Assembly: GCA_040274725.1 (NCBI GenBank)
Contig: JBEMAQ010000007.1
Location: 81,282 to 145,281 of the forward strand
From: Solibacillus sp040274725
Lineage (GTDB): Bacteria > Bacillota > Bacilli > Bacillales_A > Planococcaceae
DNA length: 64,000 bases
Direction of reading: 5' to 3'
This document shows, one piece after another, positions 9,044-17,036 of the stretch. Both the position numbers and the translations under genes were made by a program. The notes beneath the pieces are model-generated. The model saw only the letters and a program-made list of their open reading frames with translations. It had not been told where the DNA came from and did not search any database. Numbering within the stretch: the stretch's first letter is position 1; every line of letters begins with the position of its first letter.

Positions 9044-9235
9044 ATGCAATATATCGTTACATTCGTATGGTCATTCTTACTAGTTTCAATGTTAAACTAC
9101 GTAGTAAGTTCAGTAATGGGCGTTCCATTTGACTTTGTAGCTGGCGCAATCATTTCAGTAGCATTCAGCATTTTAGTATTTGTTGTTGCTGCGATTATTC
9201 CTAGCGAGTCAACGCCAGAAGTAGACCATCATTAA
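9044..9235 (+). CDS. DUF2929 family small membrane protein (YjzB-like)
   Basis: A 63-residue protein with two membrane segments (about residues 2-23 and 29-52) and a short polar tail. The family is DUF2929; in B. subtilis the related yjzB is also divergent from fabHA, so position supports the call. The start at 9044 is set by AGAGGTGA (9031-9038); a GTG at 9035 lies inside that site. Function unknown. A terminator follows directly. Confidence 0.75.
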   Translation: MQYIVTFVWSFLLVSMLNYVVSSVMGVPFDFVAGAIISVAFSILVFVVAAIIPSESTPEVDHH

Positions 9236-9244
9236 TTAAAAAAT

Positions 9245-9279
9245 AAGTATGTGCAACTTTGCATATACTTGTTTTTTTA
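9245..9279 (+). terminator. Terminator after the DUF2929 gene
   Basis: AAGTATGTGCAA pairs with TTGCATATACTT, followed by a T-run (9272-9278). Confidence 0.8.
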
Positions 9280-9311
9280 TTTTTCTACGATTTACAACTC
9301 TCTATCCCTAC

Positions 9312-9356
9312 AAAAAACTACCGCTAAAATCATTGATTTTAGCGGTAGTTTTTTTC
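9312..9356. terminator. Strong terminator ending the N-demethylase operon
   Basis: AACTACCGCTAAAAT pairs perfectly with ATTTTAGCGGTAGTT; A-run on one side and T-run on the other make it bidirectional. It closes the minus-strand operon that starts at 15.05 kb. Confidence 0.9.
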
Positions 9357-9362
9357 TATTAA

Positions 9363-10847
9363 TTATCTCGGGAACCACTCATTTGGCTCCACATTTAAGC
9401 GGATATTAATTTGCTTCACTTCTTGGAATTCTTCTAAGCTGTATTTACCTAAGCTACGGCCGATTCCTGATTGCTTGTATCCGCCCCATGGAGCTTCTAC
9501 GTACGTTGGATGGTAGTCATTCACCCATGTAATGCCCGCGCGTACTTGCTTAATCACACGTAACGCCTTTGCACCGTCATTTGAGAATACACCACCTGCA
9601 AGACCGAAATCTGTATCATTTGCTAATTTTACAGCTTCTTCTTCTGTTGAGAATTTTTGAATCGTTACAACTGGACCGAAGATTTCTTCGCGAACGATTG
9701 TCATATCTGATGTCACGTCTGTAAACACTGTTGGTGCGATAAAGAATCCTTTGTCACGACCATTGTCTGTTAGGCGGTAACCACCTGTTTTCAGGGTAGC
9801 ACCTTCAGCTTTTCCTTTTTCAACATAGCCTAAAATCGAAGTCATTTGTGCCTCACTTACGATCGCACCCATGTTATTACCTTCTTCTAAGCCAGGTCCT
9901 ACTTTAATTTTTTCTGCACGCGCTACATAACGTTTTACGTACTCGTCATAAATTGTATCTTGTACTAAAATACGGCTACCCGATGAACATACTTGACCAG
10001 CACCTACGAAAATACCGAATAGACCATAATCTACTGCGATATCTAGATCCGCGTCTGCAAAAATAATGTTTGGTGATTTACCACCTAACTCTAATGAAAT
10101 TTTCTTTAAGTTGCCTGCTGCCGCGCGCATGATGCCACGTCCAACTTCTGTACTACCAGTGAACGACACCATATCCACATCATTACTTTCAGAAATTGTT
10201 TGACCGATAATTGAACCTTGACCAAGAACCATGTTTACTACACCTTTTGGTAAGCCAACTTCTTCTAAAATCTCAAAGAATTTGAACGCTGTTACAGGTG
10301 TAACTTCCGCTGGTTTGTACACGATTGTATTACCTGCTGCAAGTGCGGGAGCGATTTTCCAAGCACTCATTAGTAATGGGAAGTTCCATGGCACGATTAA
10401 GCCCGTTACTCCTACTGGCTCCTTTACAACCATCGCTTGAACATTGTCTGGCACATGATACGTTTCACCATCTGGATGTAAAATAATGCCTGCATAATAG
10501 CGGAAGCAAGATACTGTATCTAAAATATCGCCTTCTGCCTCTGCATATAACTTACCGTTATCCATTGTTTCAAGCTTTGCAAATTCCTCAACGCGTTCCT
10601 CAAGCTTATTCGCAATCGCATGTAAAATTGTCGAGCGATCTTTCGCTGTTGTATTTTTCCACTCGCCTTCCTCAAATGCTGTACGAGCCGCTTTAATTGC
10701 TTCTTCTGTTTGCTCTTTTGACATACGTGGAGCTACTGCGATTACTTCTTGGTTTGCTGGATTAATTACGTCAATTGTATTTTCAGTTGTTACCCATTCC
10801 CCGTTAATATACCCTTTTAATTGAATCACTTCTGTTAATGTCGTCAT
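9363..10847 (-). CDS. NAD(P)-dependent aldehyde dehydrogenase, betaine-aldehyde dehydrogenase-like
   Basis: Aldehyde dehydrogenase superfamily, 494 residues. The PWNFPL segment, the FTGST nucleotide loop, the glutamate of LELGGKSPN and the nucleophile Cys of GAGQVCSSGSR are all present, as is EEIFGPV near the C-terminus. Overall it most resembles GbsA-type betaine aldehyde dehydrogenases. It is the last gene of the sigma-54-dependent operon, 12 bases after the reductase, so it probably oxidises an aldehyde produced by the N-demethylase. That could be formaldehyde or an aldehyde left after demethylation of a larger amine; this is inference. The ATG at 10847 follows AAGGTGGG. The terminator at 9312-9356 follows. 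Confidence 0.85.
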   Translation of the reverse strand: MTTLTEVIQLKGYINGEWVTTENTIDVINPANQEVIAVAPRMSKEQTEEAIKAARTAFEEGEWKNTTAKDRSTILHAIANKLEERVEEFAKLETMDNGKLYAEAEGDILDTVSCFRYYAGIILHPDGETYHVPDNVQAMVVKEPVGVTGLIVPWNFPLLMSAWKIAPALAAGNTIVYKPAEVTPVTAFKFFEILEEVGLPKGVVNMVLGQGSIIGQTISESNDVDMVSFTGSTEVGRGIMRAAAGNLKKISLELGGKSPNIIFADADLDIAVDYGLFGIFVGAGQVCSSGSRILVQDTIYDEYVKRYVARAEKIKVGPGLEEGNNMGAIVSEAQMTSILGYVEKGKAEGATLKTGGYRLTDNGRDKGFFIAPTVFTDVTSDMTIVREEIFGPVVTIQKFSTEEEAVKLANDTDFGLAGGVFSNDGAKALRVIKQVRAGITWVNDYHPTYVEAPWGGYKQSGIGRSLGKYSLEEFQEVKQINIRLNVEPNEWFPR

Positions 10848-10859
10848 CAATATCCCACC

Positions 10860-11825
10860 TTATAATTTAATTGTTAAATTGCTATCTTTTGCACGTGAGC
10901 AGCACGTTAAAATTGTTCTACGCTGCTTCTTATTTTCTTCTGATAAGAAACGGTCACGGTGTTCTACTTCACCATCTATCACTTCTACTTCACAGCTGCC
11001 ACAACCACCAATTTTACAAGCATGTGGTGCGTTAACTCCTTCACGAAGTAATGCCTCTAACAGCGATTCATTTTCTGAAACACGAATTTTTTTATTACTA
11101 TCTTTTAACGAAACTTCAAATGGTGTTAAATTTGCATTATCTAGGCCTGTAGAAAACAGTTCAAAATGAATCGCCCTTTCAGGATAGCCATAGGCAAAAG
11201 CCGCATCCCGAAATTCTTCTACCATACCAACTGGTCCACAGAAGTAAACATGTGTTCCAATTCGATGCTCTTTCATTAACTCAGGCGTTAAACGATTTGG
11301 ATTTTCTGTACGCGAGAAATGGAATGTTACAATATCTCGATACTTTTCTTTAATCTCCTCATAAAACGCACATTCTTCTGGCGTTCGAGTTGCATAATGT
11401 AATTCAACGGTTTGACCAAATTGAATATCTTGCAGCATCGATAAGAATGGTGTGATACCAATTCCAGAAGCATAAAAGGCATAATGTTTGGCATGTGGTG
11501 TAAGTGTAAAGTAATTACGCGGGAATGAAATCTCCAGCTCATCACCTTCGTTCACTTGTTCATGCCAAAACGCTGAACCACCACGTGAATTTGGATCTTT
11601 ATTGATCGCAATTTCGTAAAATGCACGATTGCGTGGATCACTAATAAGCGAATACTCTCGTTCAAATACTTTGTCGCCATTCGATACATACGTCTGAATA
11701 TGAGACCCTCCTGTAAAGGCCGGTAGTTTCTCATCTTCGGTTGGAACAAAGCGGAAACGTTTAATTGATTTTGTTTCCTCGATAATTTGCTCTACTTTTA
11801 CAGGGATTTTTCCAGCTATTCTCAT
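10860..11825 (-). CDS. PDR/VanB-type oxidoreductase, reductase subunit of the N-demethylase
   Basis: A 321-residue electron-transfer protein of the phthalate dioxygenase reductase/vanillate demethylase B type. Flavin-binding REYS is at residues 56-59, the NAD(P) site at GIGITPF (121-127) and CGP (196-198), and the C-terminal plant-type 2Fe-2S domain has C270, C275, C278 and C308 or C309. It matches the reductase subunit of haem-dependent oxidative N-demethylase/dimethylamine monooxygenase, passing electrons from NAD(P)H to the haem subunit. It sits between the DmmA-like gene (11-base gap) and the aldehyde dehydrogenase in the same operon. GAGGTGG precedes the ATG. Confidence 0.88.
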   Translation of the reverse strand: MRIAGKIPVKVEQIIEETKSIKRFRFVPTEDEKLPAFTGGSHIQTYVSNGDKVFEREYSLISDPRNRAFYEIAINKDPNSRGGSAFWHEQVNEGDELEISFPRNYFTLTPHAKHYAFYASGIGITPFLSMLQDIQFGQTVELHYATRTPEECAFYEEIKEKYRDIVTFHFSRTENPNRLTPELMKEHRIGTHVYFCGPVGMVEEFRDAAFAYGYPERAIHFELFSTGLDNANLTPFEVSLKDSNKKIRVSENESLLEALLREGVNAPHACKIGGCGSCEVEVIDGEVEHRDRFLSEENKKQRRTILTCCSRAKDSNLTIKL

Positions 11826-11836
11826 GTCTCCACCTC

Positions 11837-12322
11837 TTAATTTTCCGGAACAAAAGGATAACCAATATACCCTTTACGCACCTTAGAATAAAATGGGCCT
11901 ACATTTAAGTGTGCCCCGCATGCACATTGAACATTTTCTGCTGCCGGATTAATTTCGCTTGGCGTGAAGCATTTCATACAGTAAACGTATTTGCGCTTTG
12001 CACCGACGATTTTCACTTGGATCTCTGCTTCTGACACACCTTCTTCAGCAGCAGTTGTAAAAATCTCTACCAACTCATCCCATTTACCTAATAAGTAAAA
12101 GCATGTCCCCATCTTCTGTGCGGCAATAAATTCACGTACATCTGTCGTCTCTTTATAAGTGAAGGTATCAACAGGGGTATCGTAAAATGATTGTTTTAAT
12201 GTTTCCGCATCTGTTGCAAACGCTTCATCATAAATAATCGCGGCTTTCACAAAATGTGCATTCGGTGTTAACTGATCTGTAATCGTTTCGGATTCATAAA
12301 ATAGTACTGGGCTGTTATACAT
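11837..12322 (-). CDS. DmmA-like subunit of a dimethylamine monooxygenase-type enzyme
   Basis: A 161-residue protein with an N-terminal alpha/beta region and a C-terminal cysteine knuckle: C115-x2-C118 and C133-x-C135, then HLNVGPFYSKVRKGYIGYP. This matches the DmmA-like family (N- and C-terminal domains) found with the haem-dependent oxidative N-demethylase. Its likely role is a structural or metal-binding subunit, perhaps in electron transfer; the exact role is not evident from the sequence. It starts 3 bases after the DUF3445 gene and is followed after 11 bases by the reductase, so the three are probably translated together. AAAGGAGGTG gives a strong ribosome binding site. Confidence 0.78.
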   Translation of the reverse strand: MYNSPVLFYESETITDQLTPNAHFVKAAIIYDEAFATDAETLKQSFYDTPVDTFTYKETTDVREFIAAQKMGTCFYLLGKWDELVEIFTTAAEEGVSEAEIQVKIVGAKRKYVYCMKCFTPSEINPAAENVQCACGAHLNVGPFYSKVRKGYIGYPFVPEN

Positions 12323-12325
12323 GTA

Positions 12326-13327
12326 CTACACCTCCTTTACATCTGGTTGTGCTTCACGCTTCATTCTTTCGTCTTCCCGACGTAAATACTCAACAGATTG
12401 AGGGAGATAAGGGGCGATCCCTTTATATTCAGCCATCGGTTCTGGAATATCCTGTAATACTTTATAAGTAAGATCAAACCATTCTTGACGTAACTTTAAA
12501 TCTTCCAGCGGTAAAAACTGCGTATTTAATACGAAAAGAATCGCATTGCTACGTGGCATTCGGTAAAACTTCTGCTCTTCAACACGCAAGCGTACTAATT
12601 CCCCTGCATTTTCAGGTGTAATTAAACTACGCTGCGGCTCCCATACATCCATCGTTTCATAGTTTACATCCCAACGATTCGCCATTAGATTCCAGTTAAT
12701 ACGTGTCCACGGCTCCCCAGGATTAATTCCTAATAAAAACTTTCGAATTCGGTCCACTAAATCGTCCCCATTACGCGATACGAATGGGACTGGTCCGTGT
12801 ATTTCATTAAATGACATCCCTGTATTCCAATGTGCTGAGAATAATGCCGCATACGATACTTGGCCTACCTCTAAATAGAAGTTATCATCGCGATTGACCA
12901 TTAAGACAAAATCTTGATGGAAATGACGACCAGCGTAATCATATGGCTGATATGGCAATGTCGACGGATCTCCGAACGTAAATGTATCCGCTTCTTTTAA
13001 AATATTGTTGCGGAATGTCCATTGATCGCCACTTTTTTCTAATTCGAAATATTCTGGATATTTAGCAGCTGCCATTTCAAATACCATCTCTAAAAACTCC
13101 CATTGCATTTCCATTGTATGCGGAAATGCTTGGAAACGCACTTCAGGCTGTTCATCTAATAAACGACGTTTCGTACGTACTTGCTTTTCGTATTCAGGTG
13201 TAATCAAAATGACATTTACATCTTCTAACTTTCGTAAATCATTTGAATAACGATAATTGTCCGTACGAAACGGGAATGGAAATGAATCCAAGTCAGTTGT
13301 CTTAAAGTCTAATTCTTGATGAAACAT
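12326..13327 (-). CDS. Haem-dependent oxidative N-demethylase alpha-subunit-like protein (DUF3445)
   Basis: A 333-residue protein of the DUF3445/HODM alpha-like family. In the characterised Pseudomonas enzyme this subunit holds haem in a PAS-like fold and oxidatively demethylates dimethylamine to methylamine and formaldehyde. The family marks seen here are HQDFVLM (residues 137-143) and MSFNEIHGPVPF (171-182), the region containing the conserved IHxPVP. It is followed by the DmmA-like and reductase genes, the set needed for the complex. I see no separate tetrahydrofolate-binding (GcvT-like) subunit. The substrate may be dimethylamine or another N-methyl compound brought in by the permease upstream. 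GGGAGG lies 7 bases before the ATG. Confidence 0.85.
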   Translation of the reverse strand: MFHQELDFKTTDLDSFPFPFRTDNYRYSNDLRKLEDVNVILITPEYEKQVRTKRRLLDEQPEVRFQAFPHTMEMQWEFLEMVFEMAAAKYPEYFELEKSGDQWTFRNNILKEADTFTFGDPSTLPYQPYDYAGRHFHQDFVLMVNRDDNFYLEVGQVSYAALFSAHWNTGMSFNEIHGPVPFVSRNGDDLVDRIRKFLLGINPGEPWTRINWNLMANRWDVNYETMDVWEPQRSLITPENAGELVRLRVEEQKFYRMPRSNAILFVLNTQFLPLEDLKLRQEWFDLTYKVLQDIPEPMAEYKGIAPYLPQSVEYLRREDERMKREAQPDVKEV

Positions 13328-13361
13328 AGAAATTCCTCCCTTTATTACAAGATATTTTAAA

Positions 13362-14792
13362 TTATGTTTGTTTTTGTTGAATTAAGTACTGTTTAAATCG
13401 CTCATCTTTCTCCGCTACTTGATCTACCTCAAAGCGGAAGATAAATTTCGCACAAACAAAGTACACGATACAAGATAAGAAGAACGTTGGAATACCAGCT
13501 GTAATTTGTAAAAACAATCCTTTTGCTTCAAGCGTAATCGGGTTGTAAATGCCCCAATAGAAGAAGTAGCTGACGACAAGCGCAATAATTGCTGATGGAT
13601 TGAAGCCAAACCAATATCTATACTTACCATTTGTGTTGTATAAATCACGCATTGAAATATTTTGCTTTTTCACAAAGAAGTAATCTGCAATTAAGATGCC
13701 TCCTAAGCTAGCCATTGAAAACGAAATAACCGACATGAAAATATTAAAAGCATCATAAAATGATGAGTTTAATAATAAGAAAATTGTTGGTAATAATGCC
13801 CCAACTGCTAAAAACCATGAGCTCTTCGAAAACAATGTTTTAAAGCTAATCGCAAACGAATACATTAAGAACAATGTTGCACCTAAGTTAGCTACTGTTA
13901 ATAATAGAAGCCCCACAATTGCAAACTTGCTTCCCATAATGGCATGCATCCAATCACCCGGATAAAGAGAGCCTGATACTAATGCTGCAAGTGCTCCTGC
14001 AACGGCCGCTACAACAACGATCACCCCGTAGCTATAAAAACTTGCTTGATAGGCTGATCTAGAGGATTTTGCTAAACGGCTATATTGCCCTAAATACGGC
14101 AGCCATGAAAAGCCTAATGCTACGTTAATTTCAAGTGCTGTCATAAAGGATTGTTGATAATTTTCAAACGGTTCTACAGGTGTTAATTTACTAAAGGCTG
14201 GAATATGGTCCGAGAAAATAACCGCCAGAATTAATCCAACTAAAAACAATAGGAATGATGGTACAGCAATTAAATTAAATTTACGAATCGCTGCCGGTCC
14301 ACGAAAAACAATGAGTAATGCGATTAGACAAAGGGCAATGGCACAAACAGTCGGACCATTAGCGCCTGATACAATTGCAGGTGCATTAACAATCTTCGCC
14401 ACGCTTGACAGTGATTCGCCTGCCATAAAAAGCGCCAGTGCACTATAGCCTAATGACAGTAAATAAAATAAACCGAAAAAGGCGATTCCACCGTTATAAC
14501 CTAGAGCACTCCGGTACCCTACGAATGTATCGACACCGTACTTGGCAAAATAAATGGCCACAGGTGCAATTAAAAACATCGGAAATGCATTTCCAAATAA
14601 AACAGCAATCATTGAATCTTTTCCATCTAGCATCGTCCCAGCATACGCACCAGACAGTAAACCAAATGCAGATAAACCAATTACTGTTTGAACAAGCAAC
14701 AAATCAAAAAAGCTCATTTTGCGTTCCGACTTATGTGTCGGCAAATAGGCAAAGGCGATATCTGCGTTCACAAATGACTTTGTTTTTGACAA
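13362..14792 (-). CDS. NCS1-type (cytosine/purine permease family) transporter
   Basis: An integral membrane protein of 476 residues with about twelve hydrophobic segments. The N-terminal layout (polar leader, FFDLLLVQTVIGLSAFGLLSGAYAG, then GYNGG) fits the nucleobase:cation symporter-1 family, which carries purines, pyrimidines, hydantoins and related nitrogen compounds. It is second in the sigma-54 operon, so it probably brings in the compound that the N-demethylase acts on. I place the start at TTG (14792), six bases after AAGGGGGG; the ATG two codons earlier directly abuts that site. Which substrate it carries cannot be told from the sequence. Confidence 0.8.
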   Translation of the reverse strand: MSKTKSFVNADIAFAYLPTHKSERKMSFFDLLLVQTVIGLSAFGLLSGAYAGTMLDGKDSMIAVLFGNAFPMFLIAPVAIYFAKYGVDTFVGYRSALGYNGGIAFFGLFYLLSLGYSALALFMAGESLSSVAKIVNAPAIVSGANGPTVCAIALCLIALLIVFRGPAAIRKFNLIAVPSFLLFLVGLILAVIFSDHIPAFSKLTPVEPFENYQQSFMTALEINVALGFSWLPYLGQYSRLAKSSRSAYQASFYSYGVIVVVAAVAGALAALVSGSLYPGDWMHAIMGSKFAIVGLLLLTVANLGATLFLMYSFAISFKTLFSKSSWFLAVGALLPTIFLLLNSSFYDAFNIFMSVISFSMASLGGILIADYFFVKKQNISMRDLYNTNGKYRYWFGFNPSAIIALVVSYFFYWGIYNPITLEAKGLFLQITAGIPTFFLSCIVYFVCAKFIFRFEVDQVAEKDERFKQYLIQQKQT

Positions 14793-14813
14793 AATCATCC
14801 CCCCTTAAATAAA

Positions 14814-15020
14814 TTATACAAAGAACGCAGTTGCTGTAATAACCGCCATCACAATTGTGACCGCTAAAAAATCATTTACTTTAACTTTTTCTTTTGCATT
14901 AATTGCTTCATCCTCAAATTCTTCAATTCTTCTCTCTAAGTCTTCATACATTGAGCGAACAAACGGCTCCTCCGAATACAGTTCCTTGTTATAGCTCTTT
15001 ACCTGACCCGTTAATTCCAT
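14814..15020 (-). CDS. Small single-pass membrane protein, first gene of the sigma-54 operon
   Basis: A 68-residue protein that I do not recognise. Residues 1-47 are strongly charged and probably helical (SMYEDLERRIEEFEDEA); residues 49-68 form one hydrophobic C-terminal segment ending FFV. GGAGGAG lies 5 bases before the ATG, and the sigma-54 promoter at 15057-15072 directs transcription straight into it. It is followed after 21 bases by the NCS1 permease, so it could be an accessory or small subunit of that transporter; this is inference from position only. Confidence 0.72.
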   Translation of the reverse strand: MELTGQVKSYNKELYSEEPFVRSMYEDLERRIEEFEDEAINAKEKVKVNDFLAVTIVMAVITATAFFV

Positions 15021-15056
15021 CTCTTCTCCTCCTTTTTTGGTTGTTACTTTTATTAA

Positions 15057-15072
15057 TGCAAGTTGCGTGCCA
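15057..15072 (-). promoter_or_regulatory. Sigma-54 promoter (-24/-12) of the N-demethylase operon
   Basis: On the minus strand TGGCAC-GCAAC-TTGCA: an exact match to the -24 TGGCAC and -12 TTGCA elements with the required 5-base spacer. Transcription would start near 15046 and run into the 68-residue membrane protein and the permease/demethylase genes. A sigma-54 activator is encoded divergently and the sigma-54 gene lies next to that. Confidence 0.93.
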
Positions 15073-15130
15073 AATGATAAATGATTGATTTTTCTGACTT
15101 TAAAGTTAAAATTAAGTTATATAAATTCCA

Positions 15131-15160
15131 AATTTGAAATTTTTATTTCAATTATGAAAT
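15131..15160. promoter_or_regulatory. Inverted repeats, candidate activator-binding site
   Basis: Between the sigma-54 promoter and the divergent activator gene, TTGAAAT-TTTT-ATTTCAA (15134-15151) is a perfect inverted repeat, partly overlapped by TTTCAATTATGAAA. It lies about 65-100 bases upstream of the sigma-54 promoter, a usual place for an enhancer-type activator site. Assignment is by position and symmetry only; AT-rich sequence makes chance symmetry possible. Confidence 0.45.
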
Positions 15161-15188
15161 TATCGTTACATACTCAAGGAGGATCTCA

Positions 15189-16982
15189 ATGGAACAGGTT
15201 GCAATTTTATCTCAAATGTTTGATTTTTCGATTGTTGTTAACGAAAAAGGTGACATTGTTCATTTTTACTCAACAAACGAAACATACAAGAAAGATCTTT
15301 CACACTATCAACAGCTTTCTCAATTTGAAGAAGCAACGTTTCACGAGCCCATTTATCCGTCTTTCCAGCCCTCTTTAGAAAAACAAACTTTTTTACAACA
15401 AACTTGGACAAACCATCGTGTATTAACTTATGTCATTCCATCCGATGAACTACTAATTTTTGGCTATAATATTTTAGACAAACATATTACGCATACAACC
15501 GAGGAAAAATTCACGGAAAATTCCTTCATCATTAAAAGTACGCCGATGCAAGCCGTAGCAGATAAAATTTCTAAAGCTGCAAAGGCTTCAGCGACTACGC
15601 TAATACTCGGAGAATCTGGTGTAGGAAAAGAGCTTGCTGCACGCGCAATTTATCAGGCCAGTCCACGAAAAGACCATCCATTCGTCGCCATCAATTGTGG
15701 TGCCATCCCAGAAAACCTACTTGAGAGCGAACTATTCGGTTACACAGGTGGTTCATTTACCGGTGCTCAGAAAAACGGGAAAATAGGAAAGTTTAGAGAA
15801 GCAAATGAGGGGGTTATTTTTTTAGATGAGGTTGGTGAGCTACCACTTAGTATGCAAGTAAAACTTTTACGTGTTCTTCAGGAGCGTGTCGTAACGCCCA
15901 TTGGCTCTTCGGTAGAATACCCATTAGATGTACAGGTCATTGCGGCTACTAATCAATCATTAATCAATATGGTACATGAAGGCACGTTTCGTGAAGATTT
16001 ATATTACCGATTAAATATCGTGCCAATTATTATTCCGCCTTTACGCGAGCGTGCGGTGGAAATCCCCGAGCTGATTGAGTATTTTACGGCAATGTACAAC
16101 CAAAAATACCACTGCTCGAAATTTTTCTCTAGTAAAGCCATCGATTTTTTAACGCTACAAGAATGGCCTGGTAATGTACGCGAACTTGAAAACTTTATTG
16201 AGCGCGCCATTATTTTATCCGATGAAGATCTCATTAGCCTACAAATAGCAAAGCAATTTTTAGCTGTTTCAAACAATCAAGATAACCGTCGAACGTTACT
16301 CATCAATCAATTGATGCCTTTACAAGAAGCACAGGAGTTGCTTGAAGAACAACTGATTACAATGGCGATGGAAAAATATAATTCCTTAAAACTTGCCGCA
16401 AGCGTATTAGGGGTTAGTCAGCCAACGATGAGCCGAAAATATAAAAAAATTAAAGAAGCACAACAAGACAGTCGACCACTATTTAGTACGCGCGTCGTAT
16501 TAGAAAATGAGTTAAATAAACGTTTACGTTCAACCGCTGTCGTAACGTCTGTTTCTATTTCACCAGATCTTTTAGAAAATGCCATCAATCATTTACATGA
16601 CCCGCAATACTTGCATCCCGTCTCCGAGCAGCTCACACAAATTTATGAGCAGGAAGACGGCGTAGAATGGGGCTTTATTTTTATTAAGGACAAAACCGGA
16701 AATATTATTAACCTTACCTCAAGCGAAGAATTTGTCATTCCTGTTGGTCATATTTACATTGGTAGTGATACCATTTTGAAATCGATTGATGATGCATATA
16801 ATGGCATTATTAGTGTGACACCAATCTATGAGGATGAATTTGGTGAGTGGAAAACTTGCTGTGCACCACTGTATGATACGAAAGGAAATGTCATTGCTAC
16901 TTTAGGCTTCGACTACTCGAAAGACTACGTGAATAATGAATTAATTAAACTAAGTCAATCGTTAAATATCACACTGTGCTAA
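15189..16982 (+). CDS. Sigma-54-dependent transcriptional activator with C-terminal sensor-like domain
   Basis: A 597-residue enhancer-binding protein. Residues 1-110 form a poorly conserved, perhaps PAS-like input region. Residues 112-345 are the AAA+ domain: Walker A GESGVGKE (141-148), the sigma-54 contact loop written GSFTGA (189-194) instead of the usual GAFTGA, Walker B VIFLDE (209-214), and WPGNVREL (326-333). A Fis-type helix-turn-helix follows at about 396-420. Unusually, about 170 further residues follow the DNA-binding domain; GEWKTCCAPLYDTKGNVIATLGFDY (553-575) resembles the end of Cache/PAS-type ligand domains. It is divergent from the sigma-54 promoter it probably activates. The start has GGAGGA upstream. 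Confidence 0.9.
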   Translation: MEQVAILSQMFDFSIVVNEKGDIVHFYSTNETYKKDLSHYQQLSQFEEATFHEPIYPSFQPSLEKQTFLQQTWTNHRVLTYVIPSDELLIFGYNILDKHITHTTEEKFTENSFIIKSTPMQAVADKISKAAKASATTLILGESGVGKELAARAIYQASPRKDHPFVAINCGAIPENLLESELFGYTGGSFTGAQKNGKIGKFREANEGVIFLDEVGELPLSMQVKLLRVLQERVVTPIGSSVEYPLDVQVIAATNQSLINMVHEGTFREDLYYRLNIVPIIIPPLRERAVEIPELIEYFTAMYNQKYHCSKFFSSKAIDFLTLQEWPGNVRELENFIERAIILSDEDLISLQIAKQFLAVSNNQDNRRTLLINQLMPLQEAQELLEEQLITMAMEKYNSLKLAASVLGVSQPTMSRKYKKIKEAQQDSRPLFSTRVVLENELNKRLRSTAVVTSVSISPDLLENAINHLHDPQYLHPVSEQLTQIYEQEDGVEWGFIFIKDKTGNIINLTSSEEFVIPVGHIYIGSDTILKSIDDAYNGIISVTPIYEDEFGEWKTCCAPLYDTKGNVIATLGFDYSKDYVNNELIKLSQSLNITLC

Positions 16983-16990
16983 CTATTTAA

Positions 16991-17030
16991 AAGGGACTAT
17001 ACCTGCATAAGTGCATAGGTATAGTCCCTC
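16991..17030. terminator. Bidirectional terminator between the activator and sigL
   Basis: AGGGACTATACCT (16992-17004) pairs perfectly with AGGTATAGTCCCT (17017-17029). It lies between two convergent stop codons and can serve both. Confidence 0.8.
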
Positions 17031-17036
17031 TATTAT

